The notes under the pieces are model-generated. The model saw only the letters and a list, made by a program, of their open reading frames with translations. It was not told the origin of the DNA and ran no database searches. This document shows, piece after piece, positions 1-8,294 of a DNA stretch of 64,000 nt. This DNA comes from Pseudomonas hygromyciniae (GTDB lineage: Bacteria > Pseudomonadota > Gammaproteobacteria > Pseudomonadales > Pseudomonadaceae): assembly GCF_016925675.1 (NCBI RefSeq), contig NZ_CP070506.1, positions 1,610,501 through 1,674,500 of the forward strand. Direction: 5' to 3'. Every line of letters starts with the position of its first letter. Position 1 is the first letter of the stretch. The translations under genes were made by a program, and so were the position numbers.

Positions 1-152
1 GAGGTGGGTTTGACCAAGCCCTGGGCCATGCTACGGCTGGGTGTGGTCCCCAGTTTCAAGTCGAAGTCGCCCAGTTCACGCTGGAAAACCTGCGCGTCGG
101 CGAGAGGGCTGGCGAGCAGGGCGCTGACCAGGAAAATGCAGGGCTTGAGCAA
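1..152 (-). CDS. N-terminal part of a secreted protein, cut by the window edge
   Basis: The reading frame opens with TTG at 152 and runs off the left end, giving about 50 residues. The start is set by an in-frame TGA two codons upstream and a GGAG ribosome site six bases before the TTG. The first 20 or so residues (LKPCIFLVSALLASPLADA) form a typical signal peptide with an ADA cleavage region, so the product is exported. The mature start (QVFQREL...FDLKLGTT) does not let me assign a family; an outer-membrane or periplasmic protein is possible. Function unknown. Confidence 0.55.
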   Translation of the reverse strand, partial: MLKPCIFLVSALLASPLADAQVFQRELGDFDLKLGTTPSRSMAQGLVKPT

Positions 153-307
153 GCGTCACTCCATGAAAAGCGAGGAGCAGTAACAGAAGGAATCGGGCAA
201 ACGCCCGTTCTAGACGTGTGCAAGCATACCGGCGAAAGTCAGGGGGTGAGGCCCGTTCGTCGATTGGCAGGGTTGAAGGTGTGTCTGGGGGAGGGTGCTG
301 GCTCTAG

Positions 308-338
308 TCCTAGCGCCTTGATAGGCAAGGCGCTTAGG
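308..338. repeat. Inverted repeat (stem-loop) between genes
   Basis: CCTAGCGCCTTG and CAAGGCGCTTAGG form a stem of about 12 bp with one bulged T and a short loop. No T-run follows on either strand, so it is not a classical intrinsic terminator, although it lies just beyond the end of the small leftward gene that stops at 370. It may be a processing or stabilising hairpin for that transcript. Confidence 0.45.
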
Positions 339-369
339 GACCAGGTGGGGTGCGTAGGCGGCTTTGCGC

Positions 370-558
370 TTACTTCTTGCCCAGGGTGATCTGCTTGGAC
401 GGGCCGAAAGTCTGGCCGCTCACGCCCTTGGCGATCTGCTGGATTTCGCCACCGGACTTGAGGAACGCGGCGATTTGGTTGTTGATCGATTCGCTGGTTT
501 CAACGGCGGGAGCGGGCTTTGCTTTGCTGTTGGATGCTTTTACGCGCATGGCGGCCAC
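370..558 (-). CDS. Small conserved Pseudomonas protein, function unknown
   Basis: A basic 60-residue protein with an Ala/Pro/Lys-rich N-terminus and an ordered C-terminal part containing FLKSGGEIQQIAKGVSGQT and ending GPSKQITLGKK. I recognise this as a small protein common in Pseudomonas genomes but know of no function. The longest frame starts with GTG at 558; an ATG at 549 (MRVKASN) is equally possible, since an AGG lies 3 bases before the GTG and 12 before the ATG. No membrane segment or signal peptide. The stem-loop at 308-338 lies downstream. Confidence 0.7.
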   Translation of the reverse strand: MAAMRVKASNSKAKPAPAVETSESINNQIAAFLKSGGEIQQIAKGVSGQTFGPSKQITLGKK

Positions 559-882
559 TAACCTGTAGAAAATTAACTTGGCCAGACATCGTACATGAAA
601 TGCTTGACAATTGCTTGGTAAATATCTCCCAGGAATAAGCTGCGTTATTATAAATACCTAAGTTGGTCTTTGGCTGAGGGCTCTAACTCGCTGTTTTAAA
701 TAGAAACCCGAGGAAAAAACCGCACCTGGCCATCAATGCCAGCCTGTGGTCTGACCTGACGAGCGGAGCGATTGGCTAAAATCCCCTGGCAAACCCGCGA
801 TTTTTCAGGGTTGCGCGCCTGGACACGGGACCGCCGCCTTCAACTCGGGTAGAATGCCGCCCACGCAATGAGGGTATCGGAA
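559..882. other. Intergenic region, no gene seen
   Basis: This divergent spacer between the small leftward gene and the S1-domain gene should hold both promoters. It contains an AT-rich stretch around 600-715, including a TTGACA-like hexamer at 603-608 and TTATTATAAAT near 645-660. I could not place a convincing -35/-10 pair, and no open frame here has a credible ribosome site. Confidence 0.4.
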
Positions 883-1719
883 ATGGCTTTAGTCGGGCGC
901 TACAACAGTTTGCAAGTGGTTAAACACACTAACTTTGGTTTGTATCTGGACGGTGAGCAAGAGGGCGAAATCCTCTTGCCCAATCGTTATATTCCCAAAG
1001 ATATTCCCAGTGAAGATGAAGACTGGCTTAACGTTTTTATTTATCTGGACAGCGATGACAAACTTATCGCCACCACTGAAAAACCAAAAGTACAGGTGGG
1101 CGAGTTTGCCAGCCTGAAAGTGGTCGAAGTCAACAGCATCGGGGTGTTCCTCGACTGGGGTCTACCCAAGGACTTGCTGCTGCCTTACTCCGAAGAAAAG
1201 CGCCAACTGACCGCCGGTGAATACTGCGTGGTGCATGTCTACCTCGACAAGCACACCAAGCGCATCACCGCCACCGCACGCCTGGACCGTTACCTGGACA
1301 AGACCCCGGCCAACTACACCGTGGGCCAGGAAGTCGACTTGCTGGTTGCCGAAGCCACTGATATGGGCTTCAAGGCAATCATCAACAACAAGCACTGGGG
1401 CCTGATCCACAAGAACGAAGTGTTCAAGTTCCTGCGTCCGGGCAAGGAAGAGAAGGGTTTCATCAAGGAAATCCGCGCCGACGGCAATATCAGCCTCAGC
1501 CTGCAACCGGTCGGCGAACAAGCGGCGTCCAGCCTGAACTCGAAGATCCTCGCCAAGTTGCGTGAGAACAACGGTAGCCTGCCGGTCAGCGACAAAAGCG
1601 ACCCGACCGTGATCAGCAACTTGTTCGGCGTGAGCAAGGGCAACTTCAAGAAGGCTATTGGTGCGCTGTACAAGCAGGGCCAGATCGTGATTCACGCTGA
1701 TCGCATTGAACTAAGCTGA
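883..1719 (+). CDS. CvfB-type S1 RNA-binding protein
   Basis: The 278-residue product has the CvfB/YitL architecture: three successive S1-like beta-barrel modules (about residues 4-60, 65-125 and 140-210, with recurrent V..NS.GVFLDWG and LL.A..T.MGF patterns) and a C-terminal winged-helix-like segment (FGVSKGNFKKAIGALYKQG). Proteins of this family bind RNA and influence virulence or stress gene expression in Gram-positives; the Pseudomonas role is unknown. I chose ATG 883 over ATG 868 because a GAGGG ribosome site at 870-874 is correctly spaced for 883 and because family members begin at MALVGRYN. Confidence 0.85.
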   Translation: MALVGRYNSLQVVKHTNFGLYLDGEQEGEILLPNRYIPKDIPSEDEDWLNVFIYLDSDDKLIATTEKPKVQVGEFASLKVVEVNSIGVFLDWGLPKDLLLPYSEEKRQLTAGEYCVVHVYLDKHTKRITATARLDRYLDKTPANYTVGQEVDLLVAEATDMGFKAIINNKHWGLIHKNEVFKFLRPGKEEKGFIKEIRADGNISLSLQPVGEQAASSLNSKILAKLRENNGSLPVSDKSDPTVISNLFGVSKGNFKKAIGALYKQGQIVIHADRIELS

Positions 1720-1735
1720 TTGCATCCTGCTCTTG

Positions 1736-1772
1736 TGTAGGAGTCGCTATCGCCGGCAAGCCGGCTCCTACA
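1736..1772. repeat. REP element
   Basis: TGTAGGAG at the left and CTCCTACA at the right flank a palindromic GCCGGCAAGCCGGC core, the form of Pseudomonas REP sequences. It sits between the S1-domain gene and the DUF2177 gene and could form a strong hairpin in a readthrough transcript. Confidence 0.8.
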
Positions 1773-1785
1773 GTAGGTTGTCGCC

Positions 1786-2193
1786 ATGGGCAAAAAAGTC
1801 GTGTTTGCTTACCTCGGTACGTTATTGGCTTTTTTAGTGCTCGATGGCCTTTGGCTTGGCGTGTTGATGGGGTCGACCTATAAGGCCCTGCTGGGGCCGT
1901 TGATGCTTGAACAACCGCGATTGCTGCCGGCGGCGCTGTTCTACTTCCTTTATGTGTTCGGCTGTGTAGCTTTTGTGGTGCTGCCGGCGCTGGCCAGTGG
2001 TGGCTGGCAACGGGCCGCCCGCCTGGGCGCCTTGCTCGGGTTGGTCGCCTATGGCACCTATGACCTGAGCAACTGGGCGACCTTGCAAGGCTGGTCGGCG
2101 GGCCTGGCATTGATGGACATGGCGTGGGGCACTTTCCTCACAGCGGCCTGTTGCTCGTTGGGGTACGGGGCGGCTTACCGCGTCAGGGGCTGA
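1786..2193 (+). CDS. DUF2177 family inner-membrane protein
   Basis: A 135-residue hydrophobic protein with about four membrane segments (residues 7-28, 43-67, 76-96, 107-127). Conserved polar residues inside membrane segments (LVLDGLWLG near the N-terminus, YDLSNWATL in the third) fit the DUF2177 family, whose function is unknown. It starts with ATG at 1786 just after a REP element. Its last ten bases overlap, tail to tail, the end of the leftward MFS transporter gene, so the two transcripts converge. Confidence 0.75.
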   Translation: MGKKVVFAYLGTLLAFLVLDGLWLGVLMGSTYKALLGPLMLEQPRLLPAALFYFLYVFGCVAFVVLPALASGGWQRAARLGALLGLVAYGTYDLSNWATLQGWSAGLALMDMAWGTFLTAACCSLGYGAAYRVRG

Positions 2194-3349
2194 CCCGCGC
2201 CCGGCAATCAATCGGTGCCGGGGCCGGTCGTAGCAGCAATGCACCGGCCAGTATCAGGCCACTTCCCGCCACTATCAGCGCCGGCTGCAAGTCGCCGCTG
2301 AGGTGACTGCTCAGCGAGGCCAGTAGCGGGCCACTTAACTGGCCCAGGGCAAAACACGCCGTCAGCAGCCCCGTGCTGCGTTGCGCACCGTGGGGTGCGA
2401 TTTCCCGCAGGCGCTGCATCACCAGTTGCATGCACGCCAGGAACGGCAGACCGCACAGCACCACGCCCAATGCCAAACCCACACCATTGCCCAGCAAACA
2501 AGCGAAGACGCCGGCCGCTTGCAGCCATAGGGTGGCCATCAACCAATAGCGTGTAGTGTCGGGGTTGGGCTTGCGCAGGCTGACCAGCAACACACCCAGG
2601 GCTGCCGCGAGGCCAAAGCACGGCCAGAACAGGTCCGCCTGCCAGGCGCCCTTGAACTGCGCGCTGGCCATTTGTGACAGGAACGTGGCGGGGATGATGT
2701 AGCCCAAGCCAAACAACAGGTAAACCCAGCCCAGATGCGCGATGTTGCCATTGCTCCTGTTAGCCGCGCTGCTGCGCTGCGGCTGTCCCCTGTCCGGCTT
2801 GGGCAGGAACGGCAGGATCACCAGCAGCATGACCAGGGCGACCACGCCATATACCAGCCACAACGTCGCCGAATCCTCGCCCAGCAGGTTCGAGCCCAAT
2901 GCCAACAATCCCGTGAGCAGAATTCCCAACCCAGGCCCGGCAAACACCAGTGCTCCGAGTCGTGGGCGCCCTGTGGCAACCGCCAGGGGTTGGCTCAGGC
3001 CGGTGATCATCACCAGCACCCAGGCGCTGGCCACGCCGGTGCCAAAGCGCAACATCAGGTGCGACCAGAAACCGTTGGCCCAGAACGACGCCAGGGTCAG
3101 CAGTACACACAGCCACAAACCGCCGAGCAACCGCCCGCGTATGTGGTGATGACTGCGTGCGAACATCGAGTCCACGGCCCCCACGAAATAGCCCAGGTAG
3201 TTGGCTGCAGCAATCAGCCCGGCGTCGGTCAGGTCGATTTGCCCTTCACTGAGCAAATGCGGCATCTGCGGGGTAAGGGCGAAGCGGCCAATGCCCATGG
3301 CCATCATCAGGGCAATAAAGCTGGCGAGTAAACGGACCAGGGGCGACAT
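2183..3349 (-). CDS. YbfB/YjiJ family MFS transporter
   Basis: A 388-residue, twelve-helix major facilitator protein. The N-terminus (LLASFIALMMAMGIGRFALTPQMP) has the GIGRFALTP signature of the YbfB/YjiJ subfamily; these are putative efflux or uptake carriers without an assigned substrate. The ATG at 3349 has an AGGAG eight bases upstream. The gene is divergent from the LysR regulator at 3452, with a shared 102-base control region containing a palindrome, so that regulator probably controls it. A drug or metabolite exporter is the likely role, but the substrate cannot be read from the sequence. Confidence 0.85.
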   Translation of the reverse strand: MSPLVRLLASFIALMMAMGIGRFALTPQMPHLLSEGQIDLTDAGLIAAANYLGYFVGAVDSMFARSHHHIRGRLLGGLWLCVLLTLASFWANGFWSHLMLRFGTGVASAWVLVMITGLSQPLAVATGRPRLGALVFAGPGLGILLTGLLALGSNLLGEDSATLWLVYGVVALVMLLVILPFLPKPDRGQPQRSSAANRSNGNIAHLGWVYLLFGLGYIIPATFLSQMASAQFKGAWQADLFWPCFGLAAALGVLLVSLRKPNPDTTRYWLMATLWLQAAGVFACLLGNGVGLALGVVLCGLPFLACMQLVMQRLREIAPHGAQRSTGLLTACFALGQLSGPLLASLSSHLSGDLQPALIVAGSGLILAGALLLRPAPAPIDCRARVSP

Positions 3350-3397
3350 GGGCCAAACTCCTGCAAGAAGCGATGACCTCAGGTTAAGGTGGATTGG

Positions 3398-3416
3398 TAT
3401 TCAGTAAAAATGAATA
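3398..3416. promoter_or_regulatory. Candidate LysR-type operator between regulator and MFS gene
   Basis: TATTCA, a 7-base AT spacer and TGAATA form a perfect palindrome. Inside it TCA-N7-TGA satisfies the T-N11-A rule of LysR-type binding sites. It lies in the 102-base divergent gap, about 35 bases before the regulator's GTG start, a usual place for autoregulation together with activation of the divergent gene. Confidence 0.5.
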
Positions 3417-3451
3417 ATACTGAGCAACTTGTTCAGTTTAGGAGAAGGCCT

Positions 3452-4345
3452 GTGGAGTTCAGCCAACTGCGTATTTTCCAGGCCGTGGCCGAAGAGGGCT
3501 CTATCACCCGTGCGGCAGAGCGTTTGCACCGGGTACCGTCGAACCTCTCGACCCGGCTCAAGCAAATGGAAGAGCAATTGGGTGTCGAGTTGTTCGTGCG
3601 CGAGCGCCAGCGCCTGCAGCTATCGCCCGCCGGCAAGGTGTTGCTCGACTACAGCACGCGCCTTTTAGCCCTACATGACGAGGCGCACGGCGCGGTGCAG
3701 GGCGGCCATCCAGCCGGGGACTTTGTGCTGGGCAGCATGTACAGCACCGCCGCGATCCATTTGCCGAAATTGCTGGCGCAGTATCACAAGGCTTACCCCA
3801 TGGTGAACCTGCAGGTGCAATCGGCACCCAGCGGCGAACTGCTTGAGGGCCTGATCACCGGGCGCCTGGATGCGGCGCTGGTGGATGGCCCATTGACCTT
3901 GGCGACTCTGGACGGTGTGCCGTTGTGCGAGGAGCGCTTGCTGCTGATCTGCGAGGCGGACCACCCGCCGGTGCGCGGCCCGCAGGATGTGGCCGGGCGC
4001 TCGGTGTTCACCTTCCGACGCAGTTGTTCCTATCGGGCGCGCCTGGAAGCGTGGTTTTCCCACGACCGCGTAGCCATGGGGCGGGCCATCGAGATTGAGT
4101 CGTATCAAGGCATGCTGGCGTGTGTGATCGCCGGTTCCGGGGTCGCGTTGATGTCCGAATCGATGCTCGACAGCCTGCCCGGTAAGCACAGCGTCTCGAT
4201 CCATCCCCTGGCCGAGCCGTTTGCCCACGCCACTACGTGGCTGATGTGGCGCAAGGGCATGCTTGGGGCTAATCTGAATGCTTGGATTGACCTGCAGCAA
4301 GAGGGCAAGACGCGGCTGCCACAAGAGGCGCGGGCGATTGCCTGA
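3452..4345 (+). CDS. LysR family transcriptional regulator
   Basis: A 297-residue LysR-type regulator: an N-terminal winged helix (VEFSQLRIFQAVAEEGSITRAAERLHRVPSN..., residues 1-60) followed by a two-lobed effector-binding domain. I chose GTG 3452 rather than the longer frame from 3389, because AGGAGAAGG at 3440-3448 is well placed for it and because LysR proteins begin just before the FxxVAE helix. It is divergent from the MFS transporter and probably regulates it. The effector is unknown. Confidence 0.88.
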   Translation: MEFSQLRIFQAVAEEGSITRAAERLHRVPSNLSTRLKQMEEQLGVELFVRERQRLQLSPAGKVLLDYSTRLLALHDEAHGAVQGGHPAGDFVLGSMYSTAAIHLPKLLAQYHKAYPMVNLQVQSAPSGELLEGLITGRLDAALVDGPLTLATLDGVPLCEERLLLICEADHPPVRGPQDVAGRSVFTFRRSCSYRARLEAWFSHDRVAMGRAIEIESYQGMLACVIAGSGVALMSESMLDSLPGKHSVSIHPLAEPFAHATTWLMWRKGMLGANLNAWIDLQQEGKTRLPQEARAIA

Positions 4346-4355
4346 CCGCATCGTC

Positions 4356-4369
4356 AGGATTTGTATCAA
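4356..4369. promoter_or_regulatory. Possible ANR/FNR-like half-conserved box
   Basis: AGGAT-TTGT-ATCAA matches the TTGAT-N4-ATCAA consensus fully in the right half and at three of five bases in the left half. It lies about 115 bases upstream of the PA1414-like gene, whose P. aeruginosa relative is, to my knowledge, strongly expressed at low oxygen. No clear -10 hexamer could be fixed, so this is tentative. Confidence 0.25.
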
Positions 4370-4484
4370 TTCAGTAATGGTTCGTTGCGGTTTCAGGCAA
4401 GCATTACGTGGGACTTAGTACTACTATCTGTAGGAAGCAGCCACAGAATTCCAGCTGCTCGGCACTACCCTCAAAGGGGGCACC

Positions 4485-4607
4485 ATGAAAGAAAAACTGC
4501 AAAACTGGCTGCACGACCTCGGCGTCGCACTCGGCTTGATCGAGCCACCGCTGCAACCGGTGCCTATCCGCACCGATGACGAACAACGCCGCCCGCGTCG
4601 CAGGTAA
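4485..4607 (+). CDS. PA1414 family small protein
   Basis: A 40-residue protein starting MKEKLQNWLHDLGVALGLIE, with a proline-rich middle and an Arg-rich C-terminus (RRPRRR). The amphipathic N-terminal helix and basic tail match the PA1414 family of Pseudomonas small proteins, whose molecular function is unknown. The ATG follows a purine-rich AAAGGGGG ribosome site. As in P. aeruginosa, the gene lies a few kilobases from the guanidinobutyrase locus, which supports both the identification and the synteny. Confidence 0.8.
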   Translation: MKEKLQNWLHDLGVALGLIEPPLQPVPIRTDDEQRRPRRR

Positions 4608-4863
4608 GTCCGGAAAAGCGCTCAGGCATTGGTGTTTGGGCGCGATCACTGGTCGCACTTTCCCAGGAACACAGTAGATGGGTGCGCGCTTGTATGTAAT
4701 AGAACCGCACCAGTCGAAGACCACGTTCCTAAATTAAGTTGCGCTCGCTTTGTCTGACCATGGAACTATTCTGGTCGGACGTTTCCTTTTGTCTGCTCCC
4801 TCGACCTTTTCTGTATTTAGACGCTTTATATTCCTGCTCTCTTCAAGGAAGGAAGGCAGGTGT

Positions 4864-5466
4864 ATGTCGTTTGTTAACAGTGATGGGATGCTGATTTCCG
4901 ACAAAGTGATACTGCGTCGATTTCACGCGATCGAGCATGGGGATTTGCACGGTGTACAGGCTTTAGTTGTCCACCAGACGGATGCACCTACGGCGCAACA
5001 TACGTTCAATGGCTACCTCGAAAAAGGCAGTGGTGCGCACTTTCTGATTGATAAAAATGGTTTTGTTTACCAGACGGCCAGTTTGAAAAAACGCTGTTAC
5101 CACGTTGGAAAACTCATTCGCTCGAAGTGCTTGGCGATTGATAAAAAAACGTGTGACAGCGCCCAGATGGCCCGCATTCAAACGTTATCGTGGACTGCGC
5201 AGATCAAGGCGTTGGACGCGCATGAGCGAGCCAAAAGCTATCCTGAACGCTATCCCGTGAACTCCGACTCTATTGGCATCGAACTGGTGGGCAAGCACTT
5301 GGATACCTCTCGGTATGAGACCGTTACTCCCGCCCAGAACCAATCCCTTCAATGGCTCGTCAACGAGTTGTATGTTCATTTCAACCTGTCCTCGGGTGAT
5401 GTCTACAGGCACCCGCAGATATCCTATAAAAACCCAGGTGAAGCCAGTAGTGCGGTGTGGGAATGA
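4864..5466 (+). CDS. N-acetylmuramoyl-L-alanine amidase (Amidase_2 fold), candidate secreted toxin
   Basis: A 200-residue protein with the Amidase_2/PGRP fold: VVHQTD (H37) after the first strand, GSGAHFLIDKNGFVYQ (residues 55-70), CYHVGK (H80), SIGIELVG (E140) and YRHPQISYKNPGEAS (H183). Such enzymes cut the bond between MurNAc and the stem peptide, using zinc held by two His and usually an Asp or Cys. Here the usual DPG is NPG (N190), so the third ligand differs. The ATG at 4864 has an AGG-rich ribosome site. No signal peptide is present, and the next gene is a lipoprotein overlapping by ATGA; together these suggest an effector delivered by a secretion system (type VI is common) with its immunity protein. 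A prophage-derived endolysin is the alternative. Confidence 0.7.
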   Translation: MSFVNSDGMLISDKVILRRFHAIEHGDLHGVQALVVHQTDAPTAQHTFNGYLEKGSGAHFLIDKNGFVYQTASLKKRCYHVGKLIRSKCLAIDKKTCDSAQMARIQTLSWTAQIKALDAHERAKSYPERYPVNSDSIGIELVGKHLDTSRYETVTPAQNQSLQWLVNELYVHFNLSSGDVYRHPQISYKNPGEASSAVWE

Positions 5467-5846
5467 TGACGATCAAAGCGTGGCCGATTGGCGCATTACT
5501 CGTTCTTGCGGGATGTACGGATCTGCACAACACCCCCGACCTTGAAAGCATTGTTATCTCTAGCTTCCAATCCCAAGAACCCGAGAGTTGCCGGTCTTCT
5601 GACGTGCCACTCGATCCAAGCCGTGTGCAGGCGTTTTTCCAACGGGCGTCGAAGATTGATAGCCGCACCCTGCATGACCGTTACGAGTGGGCACCTTGCT
5701 ATCTGGAGGGCAGTCTGAAGTACAACGGGCAGGTTTGTATGTGGCAGGTAAGGGCGGGAGCCACTGGGGTCGTCCAGTGTCCGTCGGCAGAGCAGTACTT
5801 TACCTGTGAAGAGTGCAGCGACCTGTTTGCAAAACCCGGGGATTAA
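5463..5846 (+). CDS. Small lipoprotein, candidate immunity protein for the amidase
   Basis: A 127-residue protein with a lipoprotein signal (LLVLAGC, lipidated Cys18; Thr at +2 predicts outer-membrane sorting) followed by a Cys-rich mature region. The start ATG at 5463 overlaps the amidase stop (ATGA), so translation is coupled. I recognise no domain. A periplasm-facing, Cys-rich lipoprotein coupled to a peptidoglycan amidase is the usual layout of cell-wall-toxin/immunity pairs, which is the inference here; it is not proven by sequence. Confidence 0.6.
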   Translation: MMTIKAWPIGALLVLAGCTDLHNTPDLESIVISSFQSQEPESCRSSDVPLDPSRVQAFFQRASKIDSRTLHDRYEWAPCYLEGSLKYNGQVCMWQVRAGATGVVQCPSAEQYFTCEECSDLFAKPGD

Positions 5847-5878
5847 AAAAACGGATGCGACAACCGACGTCGCACCCG
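5844..5878 (-). terminator. Intrinsic terminator of the leftward symporter gene
   Basis: On the minus strand, GGGTGCGAC pairs with GTCGCATCC and is followed by CGTTTTTTT. It lies just after the stop of the sodium:solute symporter gene and also faces the end of the small lipoprotein gene. Confidence 0.8.
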
Positions 5879-5894
5879 CTGAAGCAAGCTTTAC

Positions 5895-7277
5895 TCAGGC
5901 TGCGTCGGCTGCCGTCACCTGTGGCCGACGCGACAGCACACTCACCAGTACAAAACTCACCACGCTCACGCCCAGGCTGTAGTAGATCGGTGTGTTTGCC
6001 TCCAGACCATCCTTGATCATGAACACCAGCGACGTGGCAAACCCGAGTGCCATGGCGCTGATTGCCCCTGAGGTGGTGGCGCGTTTCCAGTAGATCGCCC
6101 CGATCAACGGGATCAACATGCCGCCGACCAGCAGGTTATAGGCCAGGGTCAAGGCACTGATCACATCGGTGACCACCAGAGCGATTGCCAGTACGGCAAT
6201 ACCGGTCAGCAGGGTGAACAGGCGGTTGATGTTCAGGCTCGACTGTTTGCCGCCGCGCAGGCGTGGCAGCAGGTCTTCGGTGAGCACGGTGGAGGCGGCG
6301 AGCAGCCCGGCGCTGGCCGTGGACATCATGGCCGCCAAGGCCGCTGCGATCACCAGGCCACGCAGGCCGTCGGGCAACGACAGTTTGACGATGGCGGCGA
6401 AGGCGTTGTTGACGTTGTCCAGGTCCGGGATCAGCACATGGGCGGCCATGCCGATCAGGGCACAGGCCAGGCCGTAGAGGATGCAGTAGAAACCGGCGAA
6501 AGTGCCTGCATACTTGGCGACCTTTTCGTCACGGGCGGTAAAGACCCGTTGCCAGATGTCCTGGCCGATCAGGATGCCGAAGAAGTAGATCATGAAGTAG
6601 GTGATGATGGTGTCCCAGCCGATGCTGGTGAAGCTGAAACTGGCCGCTGGTAACTTGGCCACCAGCTCATCCCAGCCGCCCACGCGGTACAGGCAGATCG
6701 GCAGCAGGATAAACATCAGGCCGACGGTCTTGATCACGAACTGCACGATATCGGTCAAGGTCAGCGACCACATGCCGCCGATGGTCGAATACACCAGCAC
6801 CACGCCACCGCCCAGCAGGATGGCGGCCCAGAACGGCAGGTCAAATATCACTTGCAATACGGTGCCGATCCCCAGGATCGAGGTCACTGCCAGCATCAGC
6901 GCGTAGGCCAGCATGATCAACCCGCTGGCCTGGCGGGCCGTGGGGTTGTAGCGCTGCTCCAGGACCTGGGTCACGGTGAAGATTTTCAGCTTGAGCAAGG
7001 GCTTGGCGAGGAACAGGTTCAGCGCGATGATCCCCGCGCCCAGCGCTGCGCAGAGCCAGAAGCCGGAAATACCGTGGACATACCCCAGGCGCACGCTGCC
7101 CACGGTGGACGCGCCACCGAGTACCGTTGCTGCCATGGTGCCCATGTACAGCGTCGGCCCCAGGTTGCGCCCGGCGACCAGGTAGTCTTCGTGGGTCTTG
7201 GCCCGGCGCATGCCGAAATAGCCGAGCACGAGCATGCCGGCGGCGTAGATAAGTACGACGAATAGATCCAGAGCCAT
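5895..7277 (-). CDS. Sodium:solute symporter, probably guanidinobutyrate or related uptake
   Basis: A 460-residue SSS-family carrier with about 13 membrane helices. The N-terminal region (GYFGMRRAKTHEDYLVAGRNLGP) is the classic SSS entry segment, and further family features include GGMWSLTLTDIVQF and QDIWQRVFTARDEK. It starts at ATG 7277, which a GGAG precedes, and lies 66 bases downstream of the guanidinobutyrase gene on the same strand. The P. aeruginosa gbuA region also carries transporter genes of this type, so uptake of 4-guanidinobutyrate or a similar guanidino compound is inferred. A terminator follows at 5844-5878. Confidence 0.85.
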   Translation of the reverse strand: MALDLFVVLIYAAGMLVLGYFGMRRAKTHEDYLVAGRNLGPTLYMGTMAATVLGGASTVGSVRLGYVHGISGFWLCAALGAGIIALNLFLAKPLLKLKIFTVTQVLEQRYNPTARQASGLIMLAYALMLAVTSILGIGTVLQVIFDLPFWAAILLGGGVVLVYSTIGGMWSLTLTDIVQFVIKTVGLMFILLPICLYRVGGWDELVAKLPAASFSFTSIGWDTIITYFMIYFFGILIGQDIWQRVFTARDEKVAKYAGTFAGFYCILYGLACALIGMAAHVLIPDLDNVNNAFAAIVKLSLPDGLRGLVIAAALAAMMSTASAGLLAASTVLTEDLLPRLRGGKQSSLNINRLFTLLTGIAVLAIALVVTDVISALTLAYNLLVGGMLIPLIGAIYWKRATTSGAISAMALGFATSLVFMIKDGLEANTPIYYSLGVSVVSFVLVSVLSRRPQVTAADAA

Positions 7278-7343
7278 GGTGGCGAGTCTCCAATTATTAT
7301 TTTTATAGGTGTTCAGGCGCGGGGCACATGGCCCCGCGCTACA

Positions 7344-8294
7344 TCAACGGTGCGTGACGCCAGGCAGCACGCAGAGCATTTCGTACAGCAGGTTGGCGCC
7401 CAGCAACGAGGTGTTGCCGGTGGTGTCGTAGGGCGGAGAAACTTCCACCAGGTCACAACCAATCAGGTCCAGGCCCTGGCAGCCACGGATAATCTCGATC
7501 GCCTGGATGGTGGTCAGCCCGCCGATTTCCGGGGTGCCGGTACCAGGTGCCCAGGCCGGGTCAATGCCGTCGATGTCGAAACTCAGGTACACCGGGCCGC
7601 CGCCGACCTTTTCCCTGACTTCGGCCATCAACGGCGCGAGGGACTGGTGCCAGCACTCTTCGGCCTGGACCACGCGAAAGCCTTGTTTACGGCTCCAGTT
7701 GAAGTCTTCGGCGGTATAGCCCTGGGCGCGCAGGCCGATTTGCACCACGCGGTCGCAATCGAGCAGGCCCTCTTCGACGGCACGGCGGAAGGTGGTGCCG
7801 TGGGCGATTTTCTCGCCGAACATGTGGTCGTTGACGTCAGCGTGGGCATCGATATGCACCAGCCCGACCTTGCCGTGCTTCTTGTGGATCGCCCGCAGGA
7901 TCGGCAGGGTGATGGTGTGGTCGCCGCCCAGGGTCAGCGGGATCACGTCGTGCTTGAGGATCTCATCGTAGGACTCTTCGATGATGCGCACGGCGTCCAG
8001 CAGGTTGAAGGTGTTGATCGCCACATCGCCGATGTCAGCCACCGACAGTGAGTCGAACGGTGCGGCGCCGGTGGCCATGTTGTAGGGGCGGATCATCACC
8101 GACTCGGCGCGGATCTCGCGGGGCCCGAAGCGGGTACCGGCGCGCAGCGAGGTGCCGATATCCAGGGGCACGCCGACAAAGGCTGCATCCAGGCCGGCGG
8201 CGGTTTGCAGGTGGGGCAGGCGCATCATGGTGGCGATGCCGGCAAAGCGCGGCATTTCGTTGCCGCCCAGTGGTTGGTGAAAGATCTTGTCCAC
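7344..8294 (-). CDS. gbuA: Guanidinobutyrase (ureohydrolase family)
   Basis: A 316-residue arginase/agmatinase-fold hydrolase. The manganese ligands are all present: GGDHT (H126), DAHAD (residues 149-153) and SFDIDGIDP (residues 238-246). It would hydrolyse 4-guanidinobutyrate to 4-aminobutyrate and urea in arginine catabolism; agmatinase (speB) and guanidinopropionase are close relatives. The assignment rests on context: a divergent LysR regulator and a downstream symporter, the order of the P. aeruginosa gbuA locus. The GTG start at 8294 has a GAGG ribosome site. Confidence 0.82.
   Translation of the reverse strand: MDKIFHQPLGGNEMPRFAGIATMMRLPHLQTAAGLDAAFVGVPLDIGTSLRAGTRFGPREIRAESVMIRPYNMATGAAPFDSLSVADIGDVAINTFNLLDAVRIIEESYDEILKHDVIPLTLGGDHTITLPILRAIHKKHGKVGLVHIDAHADVNDHMFGEKIAHGTTFRRAVEEGLLDCDRVVQIGLRAQGYTAEDFNWSRKQGFRVVQAEECWHQSLAPLMAEVREKVGGGPVYLSFDIDGIDPAWAPGTGTPEIGGLTTIQAIEIIRGCQGLDLIGCDLVEVSPPYDTTGNTSLLGANLLYEMLCVLPGVTHR

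Noticed and set aside
4361..4579. A 72-codon frame overlapping the PA1414-like gene
   Set aside because: The start lies in the upstream control region without a ribosome site, and the translation is low-quality; the overlapping 40-residue frame is a recognised family.
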